Origin: DASRDR01 sp963812945 [NCBI: uncultured Candidatus Rokubacteria bacterium]
Lineage (GTDB): Bacteria > Methylomirabilota > Methylomirabilia > Rokubacteriales
Assembly (NCBI GenBank): GCA_963812945.1
Contig: CAWEXD010000008.1
Span: forward strand, 3,410,001 to 3,474,000
Length of the DNA: 64,000 nucleotides
Direction of reading: 5' to 3'
Shown: one piece after another, positions 8,587-15,507 of the stretch
How positions within the stretch are numbered: position 1 is the first letter of the stretch
Layout: every line of letters starts with the position of its first letter
Notes under the pieces: generated by a model
Databases searched by the model: none
Seen by the model: the letters and a program-made list of their open reading frames with translations, nothing else
Told to the model about the DNA's origin: nothing
Program-made: the position numbers and the translations under genes

Positions 8587-10277
8587 CAGGCCCTCCTCCG
8601 ATCGAACTCCGGGCGCTGGCCCGTCCCGTAGACGCGGAGCGCCCCCCGCTCACCGACGGCGTTCGCCCGCTGGAAGATCCAGTTCTGCCACGCCGAGAGC
8701 CGCGCGAAGATCTTGCTCTCGACGGTCTCGGGCCCCGCGAAGCGGAGCGAGGCCTCCATGCCGGTCAGGGCGTCCGGGGAGAATGCGGCGCGCTCCTCGA
8801 TCGCGATCCTGACCTCGTCGTCCCAGTCGATCTCGTCGGGCGTGAACGTGACGAGCCCGGCGTCGGCCGCGGCGCGCGCGTCCAGGTCCTCGCCGATCCG
8901 TCGCTTCAGCTCGTCGACCCGGCGGGGCTCGCCCAGGAACCGGCTCTCGAGCCGCGTGAGCCCGTTGACCATCGGGTACGCCCCGAAGCTCGGCTCCCCG
9001 AGCCGGACGGTCGCCGGCCGGCCCGTCGCCCCTTCCCGCATGCCCTCGAGCATGTAGGAGCGGTCGGCGGCGACCGCCAGCTCGAAGAGCGTGCCCGCGA
9101 AGCACGAGCCGGGCTCGATCAAGGCGAAGACCGAGCGCGAGGACACGTCCAGGCGCTTCAGGACCCTCCGCCAGAAGAGCCGGATCTCGCGCGCGAGCCA
9201 GTCCGCCTGGTGCTCGGCCAGGAGCCGATCGTACGCCGTCACCCCATCCGCGCTCCCCGTCGTGCGGAACACCCAGAGCCCGACCTGCTCCTCGTTGGTG
9301 CGCAGATGGAGGATCACGTCGTCCAGCTCCCGAGCCAGCGCCAAGGGCCAGAAGTCGGCACCCTGGGCATGGAGGCCGGCGAGGTCAGCGGGCGGGACGG
9401 TAATCGGCGCCGCCGCGGTGATCTCGGCCACACCCCGCCCCCGGTCGACCGTGCACGTCAGGTGACCGTAGGCGACCCGGTCCCCGTCGATCGTGCGAGT
9501 GAGCGGCGTGAGCGCGATCCCGTGGGCCGACGCGGGCCGGTCGCTCCGCCGGGCGCTGTCGGCCGCGCGCTCGCGGGCGGCGTCGGCGAGGCGCGAGCGG
9601 GGAACGACCTCGTCCACCAGCCCCCACTCGACCGCCCGCCGGCCCTTGATCCCTTCCTCGAGCGTGCAGAACACGTCCGCCCGGTCCCGCCGGACGTGCC
9701 GCTTGTCGACGAGGCGGGTGAGCCCGCCCGTGCCCGGGAGCACGGCCAGGAGCGGCACCTCCGGGAGCGAGACGGACGTGTTGCCGTCATCGGCCATCAC
9801 GATCCAGTCGGTCGCGAGCGCGAGCTCGTAGCCGCCCCCGGCGCACGGGCCGTTGACGACGGTGAGGTAGCGCTGGCCGGACCGGGCGCTCGCCTCCTCC
9901 ATCGCGTTCCGCGTTTCGTTCGTGAACTTGCAGAAGTTCACCTTCCAGCCGTGGCCGGACTGGCTGAGCATCCGGATGTTGGCGCCCGCACAGAAGACCC
10001 GCTCCTTGAGCGAGGTGACCACGACGGCGCCCACCTCGGGATGCTCGAAGCGAAGCCGCTGGACCGCGTCCGCCAGCTCGATGTCGACGCCGAGGTCGTA
10101 GGAGTTGAGCTTCAGCTCGTAGCCCGGACGGAGCCCGCCGGTCTCCTGGACGTCCATCGCCAGCGTGGCCACCCGGCCGTCGATCCGGAGCTTCCAGTGC
10201 CGGTAGCGCGACGGGTCCGTCCGGAAGTCGACAGGGATCGGGGGGGTCGTCGCCTGGGTGGTCGCGGGCTCCGTCAT
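8586..10277 (-). CDS. boxC: 2,3-epoxybenzoyl-CoA dihydrolase BoxC
   Basis: A 563-residue member of the enoyl-CoA hydratase/crotonase superfamily with a duplicated crotonase-like architecture, as in BoxC. Crotonase oxyanion-hole segments are seen at VFCAGANIRMLS and NGPCAGGGYELALATDW. The second half contains SRSVFALIEPGSCFAGTLFELALA-like sequence. It hydrolytically opens the epoxidised ring of 2,3-epoxybenzoyl-CoA, giving an aliphatic aldehyde CoA thioester and formate. It lies 10 bases after the nitroreductase gene and overlaps boxB. The aldehyde dehydrogenase BoxD is not present in the window. Confidence 0.95.
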   Translation of the reverse strand: MTEPATTQATTPPIPVDFRTDPSRYRHWKLRIDGRVATLAMDVQETGGLRPGYELKLNSYDLGVDIELADAVQRLRFEHPEVGAVVVTSLKERVFCAGANIRMLSQSGHGWKVNFCKFTNETRNAMEEASARSGQRYLTVVNGPCAGGGYELALATDWIVMADDGNTSVSLPEVPLLAVLPGTGGLTRLVDKRHVRRDRADVFCTLEEGIKGRRAVEWGLVDEVVPRSRLADAARERAADSARRSDRPASAHGIALTPLTRTIDGDRVAYGHLTCTVDRGRGVAEITAAAPITVPPADLAGLHAQGADFWPLALARELDDVILHLRTNEEQVGLWVFRTTGSADGVTAYDRLLAEHQADWLAREIRLFWRRVLKRLDVSSRSVFALIEPGSCFAGTLFELAVAADRSYMLEGMREGATGRPATVRLGEPSFGAYPMVNGLTRLESRFLGEPRRVDELKRRIGEDLDARAAADAGLVTFTPDEIDWDDEVRIAIEERAAFSPDALTGMEASLRFAGPETVESKIFARLSAWQNWIFQRANAVGERGALRVYGTGQRPEFDRRRA

Positions 10278-10287
10278 GCCGTCCCCG

Positions 10288-11064
10288 TCAGTCGACCCGC
10301 GACTCGTCGCGGTACATGACCTTGTGGCGCGTCGTCTTGATCCACGCGTCGATGTCCGCGTCCGTCATGAAGGCCGCGGGATCGAAGCGGTCCCAGCTCA
10401 TGATCTGCGCGAGCGACTTCTTCCAGCGCTTGTACGACGGCTTGGCCGGGGGCCCGAAGCACATGATGTCGATCACGTCGAGCGCGTCGGGCACGCCCAG
10501 GAGCGGCTTGACCTCGCGCTGGATCTCCTCCTGCCCGATCGCGGTGATCCACCACACCGCGTAGCCGAGCGCCGCGGCCGCGAGGTGGGCCGACATGGTC
10601 GAGGCAGCCACGCTCTGGAGGAGGATCCGCTCGGCGTTCTTCCGATAGAGGCGGTCGAGCGGGGAGTCGTCGTTCAGCACCGGAAACGCCCGGATGAAGC
10701 GGAAGTCGGCGACGATCACGATGAGGCCGGGGGCGGTCTTCACGCCGTTGTAGTTCGGCGTCGGGAACCCCATCCGGAGCTTCGCGCGATGCTGCTGCTC
10801 CGCCACGAACAGCTCGCCGATCCGGTGCTTCACGGCGGGATCGGTCACGACGACGTAGTGCCAGGGCTGGGCGTTCGCGCCCGACGGCGCATGGCGCGCC
10901 GCTTCGAGGATCATGTCGAAGTGCTCGCGGGGGACCTCATGCGGCGCGAAGGCCCGGTTGGTCATCCGCGCGCGCACCACCTCCATCAGGGCTTCGTAGC
11001 GCGCCACTTCACCGAAGGCTCCTCCGGAGACGTGAGCCGCGTCAGTGGGCTGTGGGCTCGCCAT
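10288..11064 (-). CDS. nitroreductase-family flavoprotein
   Basis: A 258-residue nitroreductase-family protein. The N-terminal RMTNRAFAPHEVP segment and RHAPSGANAQPWHYVVV match the FMN-binding signatures, and a Gly-rich C-terminal strand precedes PAKPSYKRWKKSL. The ATG at 11064 lies 23 bases after the molybdoenzyme FAD-subunit stop. It sits between the reductase genes and boxC, so co-transcription with the aromatic operon is likely. Its substrate is unknown. A role in electron delivery or in reducing an aromatic or enone CoA intermediate is possible but only inferred from location. Confidence 0.85.
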   Translation of the reverse strand: MASPQPTDAAHVSGGAFGEVARYEALMEVVRARMTNRAFAPHEVPREHFDMILEAARHAPSGANAQPWHYVVVTDPAVKHRIGELFVAEQQHRAKLRMGFPTPNYNGVKTAPGLIVIVADFRFIRAFPVLNDDSPLDRLYRKNAERILLQSVAASTMSAHLAAAALGYAVWWITAIGQEEIQREVKPLLGVPDALDVIDIMCFGPPAKPSYKRWKKSLAQIMSWDRFDPAAFMTDADIDAWIKTTRHKVMYRDESRVD

Positions 11065-11087
11065 GATCCTCTCGTGCGCCGTCCACG

Positions 11088-12128
11088 CTATCCGGCCTCT
11101 TCCACGGCCCGCGCCGACATGCCGGAGGGCCAGAGTCCCTCGATCGGGAGCCCGGCCAGCTCCCGGAGCGCGCGCGCGACGTACACTCGCGTCATGCGCT
11201 TCCGATAGTGATAGACGAGATCGGTGTTGTCGAGCGGCTTCGCCGGCCGGGCGGCGGCGGCGGCGGCCCGCGCGATGACGTCCGGCTCGAGGCGCTGGCC
11301 GACCAGCGCGCGCGCGGCCTCGGGCACCTCGCGCGGCGTCGAGGCCACGGCCCCGAGGACGATCCGGGCGTCCCGGCACACGTCCCCTTCGAGCCGCACG
11401 GCGGCGGCGACGCCGAGCACGGGGAAGTCGAACGCTCCGCGCCGCCTGAGCTTCCAGTAGGTGGCGCGCCAGCCGTCGACCGGAGGCAGGCGGAGCTCGG
11501 TCAGGATCTCGTCGGGCGCCTTGCCGAGGTACTCGATGCCGTCGTCCCGGAAGAGGCCCGCGACCGGGATCCGCCGCGCCCCCGACGGTCCGACCAGCGT
11601 CGCCTCGGCGCCGAGCGCCCAGAGGACCGGCGCCGTGTCGGAGGAAGAGACCGCCCAGCACCGGGCGCTCCCCGGCGCCACCAGGCAGATGTCGCCGTCC
11701 TTCTTCATGCAGAACCCGATCGCCCGGCGCCACTCGTACGACTGGTTGTAGTAGTTGCAGCGCGTGTCGACGCAGACGTTGCCGCCGAGCGTCCCCATGT
11801 TGCGGAGCTGCGGGGTCGAGACCACGCCGGCCGCCCGCGCGAGGGCCGGGTATCGGGCCGCGATCTCGGGGTGCTCGGCGACGCGCGTGAGCGTGGCGCC
11901 CGCGCCGATCACCATACCGGCCTGGCCGCTCCCCTGGATCCCGGCCAGCTCCCGGATCCCGCGGAGGCCGACCAGGACCCGCGGCTCCATCTGGAGGCGC
12001 TTCATGTTGGGATAGAGATCGGTGCCGCCGGCGACCACCATGGCCTCGCGGCCGTGCTGGCCGAGGAGCCGGACCGCTTCGTCGATCCCCCGCGGCGCGA
12101 GGTAGGTGAAGGGCGGGAGGCGCATCAT
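11088..12128 (-). CDS. hcrB: FAD subunit of a 4-hydroxybenzoyl-CoA reductase-type molybdoenzyme (HcrB-like)
   Basis: A 346-residue FAD-binding subunit of the xanthine oxidase family (VVAGGTDLYPNMK for FAD, TLGGNVC near residue 115). An insertion of about 40 residues carries C124, C140, C148 and C157, spaced 16-8-9. This matches the loop that binds the extra [4Fe-4S] cluster in HcrB of 4-hydroxybenzoyl-CoA reductase and is absent from ordinary XdhB/CoxM subunits. The subunit would pass low-potential electrons to the Fe-S and Mo subunits. The ATGATGA junction overlaps the large-subunit stop. Gene order small-large-FAD matches hcrCAB. The symbol is assigned by this motif and context, not by a database search. 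Confidence 0.8.
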   Translation of the reverse strand: MMRLPPFTYLAPRGIDEAVRLLGQHGREAMVVAGGTDLYPNMKRLQMEPRVLVGLRGIRELAGIQGSGQAGMVIGAGATLTRVAEHPEIAARYPALARAAGVVSTPQLRNMGTLGGNVCVDTRCNYYNQSYEWRRAIGFCMKKDGDICLVAPGSARCWAVSSSDTAPVLWALGAEATLVGPSGARRIPVAGLFRDDGIEYLGKAPDEILTELRLPPVDGWRATYWKLRRRGAFDFPVLGVAAAVRLEGDVCRDARIVLGAVASTPREVPEAARALVGQRLEPDVIARAAAAAARPAKPLDNTDLVYHYRKRMTRVYVARALRELAGLPIEGLWPSGMSARAVEEAG

Positions 12129-14569
12129 GGGTGAGCGCGCTCCTTCCCGTGGACCACGCCGGCGGCGCGCCCCTCGGGGTCGACCCAGGGCGGCGGCACG
12201 CGGATCGGATCCGGAAAGCTGACGTGGGGCAGCCGCTCGGGCCCGACGCGCGGCGCCTTCCCCTGGGCCTTCTGATCGAGCGCCTTCAGGATCTTCTCGG
12301 GGGTGATCGGCACCTCGTCGATCCGCACGCCGATCGCGTCGTAGACCGCGTTCGCGACGGCCGGGATCACCGGCAGCAAGGGCCCCTGGCCCGCCTCCTT
12401 GGCGCCGAACGGCCCCTCGGGGTCCCGCGTCTCGACCAGGAGGGTCGTGATCTCCGGCGTCTCGAGCGTCGTCGGGCTCTTGTACTCGAGCATCGAGGGG
12501 ATCTTGTGGAGGCCGTGCGGGCGGAACGCCGACTCCTCCATGAGCGCTTCCCCGAGCCCCATGTAGATCGAGCCCTCGACCTGGCCCTCCACGAGCAGCG
12601 GGTTGATCGCCGTCCCTCCGTCGTGGGCGATCCACACGCGGTCCACCCGGATGTCGCCGGTCTCGGGATCGACCGTCAGCTCGACGGCGCAGGCCGAGTA
12701 GGAGTACGCGGGCGTCGGGCCGACGCCCGAGCCCTTGAACTTGGCGGCGCGCCGCGGGGGCGTGTACGAGCCGGCCGCGACGAGCGTCCCGTGCGCCGCT
12801 TCCGCCAGTCGCGCCGCCTCGTCGAAGGCGAGCCCGCGGGCGGGGTCGTCGCGCAGGAAGATTCGCCGGTCGCGCGCCTCGAGATCCTCGGGCGAGACCT
12901 CGAGCTTCTTCGCCGCCGCGGCGAGGAGCTGGTCGCGGAGCTTCTCCGCCGCCTCGCGGGCCGCGTTGCCGGTCATGAGGGTCACGCGCGAGGAGTAGGA
13001 CCCGAGGTCTACCGGGGTGAGATCCGTGTCGGCGGTCACGACGCGCACGTCCTCGGGCCGGATGCCGAGGACCTCGGCAACGATGTACGCCAGGACGGAG
13101 TCGGACCCCTGCCCGATGTCGATCGACCCGCAGAACGCGGCGACGCCGCCCCCGCGGTCGATCTTCACGATGACGCCGGAGTGCGGCATGTCGTTCCAGT
13201 AGATCGGCAGCCCCGCCCCGGAGAGGTACGCGGAGGCGGCGAACCCGATGCCGCGGCCGGGGGGCAGCTTCCCGAACTTGTCCCGCCACCCCGACGCCTC
13301 GACGACGCGGTCGATGCACTCGGGGAGCCCGCATGTCGTCACGGTCAGGTGGTTCACCGTCTTTTCGTGCTCGGGCACGATGGCGCGCCGCCGCATCGCC
13401 ACCGGGTCGAGGCGGAGCGCCTCGGCGATCTTGTCGAGGTGGACCTCGAGGGCGAACCGGGGCTGGGGCGTCCCGTGGCCGCGCTTCGGCCCGCAGGGCG
13501 GCTTGTTCGTGAAGACGCGGCACCCCTCGAACTTGTACCGGGCGATCCGGTAGGTCACGGTCTGGAGCGCGCCCGTGTAGAACGTTGACGCGACGCCGTA
13601 GGACCCGTACGCCCCCCCGTCGAGCCAGGTCCGGAAGTGGAGCGCCAGGATCTCCCCGTCCTTCCGGACCCCCGACCGGACCCACATGAGAACCGGGTGG
13701 CGGCCGCGGTGCGTGTAGAAGACCTCCTCGCGGGTGAGCGTCGTCTTGACCGGCCGGCCGGTCAGCTGAGCGAGTCGCGCCACGACCATCTCGTGACTGA
13801 ACGGGTCGGACTTCCCGCCGAACCCGCCGCCGTTCGGCGTCGCGATGACCCGGATGTGACTCATCGGGATCCCGAGGACCTTCCCGAGCGCCCGGTGGAC
13901 GTAGTGCGGCGTCTGGGTCGAGGACCAGAGCGTGAGCTTCCCGTCCGCCGTCCACTGGGCGACGGCCGCGTGCTGCTCCATCGGGAGATGCGTGTTCCCC
14001 TCGAAGAAGAACACGTCCTCGCGGACGAGGTCGGCCTCCCGGAACCCCTCCTCGACGTCGCCGAACTCGAGGGACACGAGCTTGTGGATGTTGTGGCCGT
14101 CCCCGTACTCGTGGATCCGGTGGGTGCCCTCGCGGAGCGCGGCCTCCATCGACATGAGCGAGTCGAGCGGCTCGTACTCGACGTCGATGAGCCGCGCGGC
14201 GGCCTCGGCGGTCTCCTCGTCCACCGCGGCGACGGCCGCCACGGGGTCGCCCACGAACCGCACCTTCTCGACGCAGAGGGGCTCCTCGTCCTGGGTCACC
14301 GGCATGATGCCGAATCGGACCGGGAGAAAGTCCCGCCCCGTGATCACCGCGTAGACGCCGGGCCGGGCCGCCGCCCGCGTCGTGTCGATTCGCCGGATGA
14401 GAGCGTGCGGATGCTGGGCGCGCAGGATCTTCGCGTACGCCATGCGCGGGAGGACGAGGTCGTCGGCGAAGCGCGTCTCGCCGGTCACCTTCGCCCAGGC
14501 GTCGACCTTGGGCAGGCGGTGGCCGACGACCGACAGCGGCGAGAGCGGCCGCTCGCGGGGGCTAGCCAT
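12125..14569 (-). CDS. hcrA: molybdopterin-binding large subunit, 4-hydroxybenzoyl-CoA reductase-like (HcrA-like)
   Basis: An 814-residue large subunit of the xanthine oxidase family that would bind the molybdopterin cofactor and catalyse reductive removal of the para-hydroxyl of 4-hydroxybenzoyl-CoA. The N-terminal hammerhead domain begins with GHRLPKVDAWAKVTGETRFADD, and NGGGFGGKSDPF is the Mo-cofactor loop near residue 235. The C-terminal GAKEAGQGPLLP segment aligns with the motif that normally carries the active-site Glu; here the aligned residue is Gln728. It overlaps the small subunit by 8 bases and the FAD subunit by 4. Another aromatic hydroxylase or dehydroxylase of this family remains possible. 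Confidence 0.78.
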   Translation of the reverse strand: MASPRERPLSPLSVVGHRLPKVDAWAKVTGETRFADDLVLPRMAYAKILRAQHPHALIRRIDTTRAAARPGVYAVITGRDFLPVRFGIMPVTQDEEPLCVEKVRFVGDPVAAVAAVDEETAEAAARLIDVEYEPLDSLMSMEAALREGTHRIHEYGDGHNIHKLVSLEFGDVEEGFREADLVREDVFFFEGNTHLPMEQHAAVAQWTADGKLTLWSSTQTPHYVHRALGKVLGIPMSHIRVIATPNGGGFGGKSDPFSHEMVVARLAQLTGRPVKTTLTREEVFYTHRGRHPVLMWVRSGVRKDGEILALHFRTWLDGGAYGSYGVASTFYTGALQTVTYRIARYKFEGCRVFTNKPPCGPKRGHGTPQPRFALEVHLDKIAEALRLDPVAMRRRAIVPEHEKTVNHLTVTTCGLPECIDRVVEASGWRDKFGKLPPGRGIGFAASAYLSGAGLPIYWNDMPHSGVIVKIDRGGGVAAFCGSIDIGQGSDSVLAYIVAEVLGIRPEDVRVVTADTDLTPVDLGSYSSRVTLMTGNAAREAAEKLRDQLLAAAAKKLEVSPEDLEARDRRIFLRDDPARGLAFDEAARLAEAAHGTLVAAGSYTPPRRAAKFKGSGVGPTPAYSYSACAVELTVDPETGDIRVDRVWIAHDGGTAINPLLVEGQVEGSIYMGLGEALMEESAFRPHGLHKIPSMLEYKSPTTLETPEITTLLVETRDPEGPFGAKEAGQGPLLPVIPAVANAVYDAIGVRIDEVPITPEKILKALDQKAQGKAPRVGPERLPHVSFPDPIRVPPPWVDPEGRAAGVVHGKERAHP

Positions 14570-15050
14570 CGGCGCCGCTCCGGCCGGCGCTCAGCCGGGC
14601 CATGCGGCCGGCGGCCAGCTCGACGGCGTCGAGGATCTTCGTGTAGCCGGTGCAGCGACAGAGATTCCCGGCGAGCGCCGCCCGGATCCGGTCGCGGTCC
14701 GGCCGCGGCGTGGCGTCCAGCAAGGCCTGGGCCGTCAGGAGGATCCCGGGCGTGCAGTACCCGCACTGGGCCGCGCCCAGCTCCGCGAAGGCCTGCTGGA
14801 GCGGGTGAAGCTCGGCGCCCTCGGCAAGGCCTTCCACGGTCCGGATGGCCGCGTCCTGGCACTCGACCGCGAGGACGAGGCACGAGAGGACCGGCTGGCC
14901 GTCGAGGAGCACCGTGCACGTGCCGCACTCGCCCAGCTCGCAGCCGTGCTTGGTCCCCGGAAGCCCGAGATCCTCGCGCAGGACCTCGAGGAGCGTCCGG
15001 TGGACCGGGGCCGCCACGTCCCGGCGCTCCCCGTTCACGGTCAAGGTCAT
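14562..15050 (-). CDS. hcrC: [2Fe-2S] small subunit of the molybdoenzyme (HcrC-like)
   Basis: A 162-residue protein with two [2Fe-2S] clusters: a plant-ferredoxin-type site at C37, C42, C45 and C57, and the helical-bundle site at C96, C99, C131 and C133 (CGYCTPG and CRCTGY). These are the hallmarks of the small subunit of xanthine oxidase-family enzymes. It is the first gene of the aromatic operon, about 50 bases after the predicted transcription start. The ATG at 15050 has a GGAG 4 bases upstream; an in-frame ATG at 15062 without a good ribosome site would add four residues. Confidence 0.88.
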   Translation of the reverse strand: MTLTVNGERRDVAAPVHRTLLEVLREDLGLPGTKHGCELGECGTCTVLLDGQPVLSCLVLAVECQDAAIRTVEGLAEGAELHPLQQAFAELGAAQCGYCTPGILLTAQALLDATPRPDRDRIRAALAGNLCRCTGYTKILDAVELAAGRMARLSAGRSGADG

Positions 15051-15082
15051 GAGGCTCCGCATCGCGCGCCCCCGGGATCTGG

Positions 15083-15140
15083 GTATTCAGGGCTGATGAA
15101 GCTTGATTAATGAATACTGAACTTCCCCGGGGGCTGTCAA
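15083..15140 (-). promoter_or_regulatory. promoter and inverted-repeat operator of the aromatic operon
   Basis: On the minus strand TTGACA (15135-15140), an 18-base spacer and TATTCA (15111-15116) form a sigma70-like promoter. A 7-base perfect inverted repeat GTATTCA/TGAATAC (15083-15089 and 15111-15117) has one arm on the -10 box and the other about 15-20 bases past the likely start site near 15104. The element is conspicuously AT-rich. A repressor bound there would block initiation; the XRE-cupin protein at 6616-7170 is the obvious candidate. Confidence 0.6.
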
Positions 15141-15507
15141 CCCTGGCAAAGGGGTCGACCGGACGGGACCGTCTGCCCGCGGAAAGGCAGACGGCTGACG
15201 CCGTAGCAGGGGCGAGCGACCGCGCTGACGCGAGACCGGGGCTAGTCGCGAATTGAGCGAACGGGAAGCTGGCGGCGGCCAGTCTGGAGGCCGTGGCCGC
15301 AAGCGGGCTCACGCCCAATAGCCGGGCGTCTGTCGCCCCCGCGAGCGAGCATCTCGGGGTGGTCGGCGCAGGCGCGGGGCGCCAGTTTCGGCCGCCCGCG
15401 GCGCCGAGATTAGGTGATCTGCCACGACTCTAGCCACCCTCCTCGTGATCCAGAGGGCGGTATGCGACACTACGGTCTGCTCGCCCGTGCGAGCGCAGAG
15501 ACACGTC
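15141..15507. other. intergenic region between the divergent aromatic operon and cyclase gene, with a hairpin
   Basis: About 370 bases without a credible gene. A strong hairpin lies at 15169-15194 (CCGTCTGCC/GGCAGACGG, 8-base loop) just upstream of the aromatic-operon promoter. It has no T tract, so it is more likely a protein-binding or structural element than a terminator. No convincing promoter for the plus-strand cyclase gene was found. Confidence 0.4.

Noticed and set aside
15169-15194. Hairpin considered as an intrinsic terminator
   Set aside because: No T tract on either strand, and it lies between two divergent genes, where no terminator is expected.
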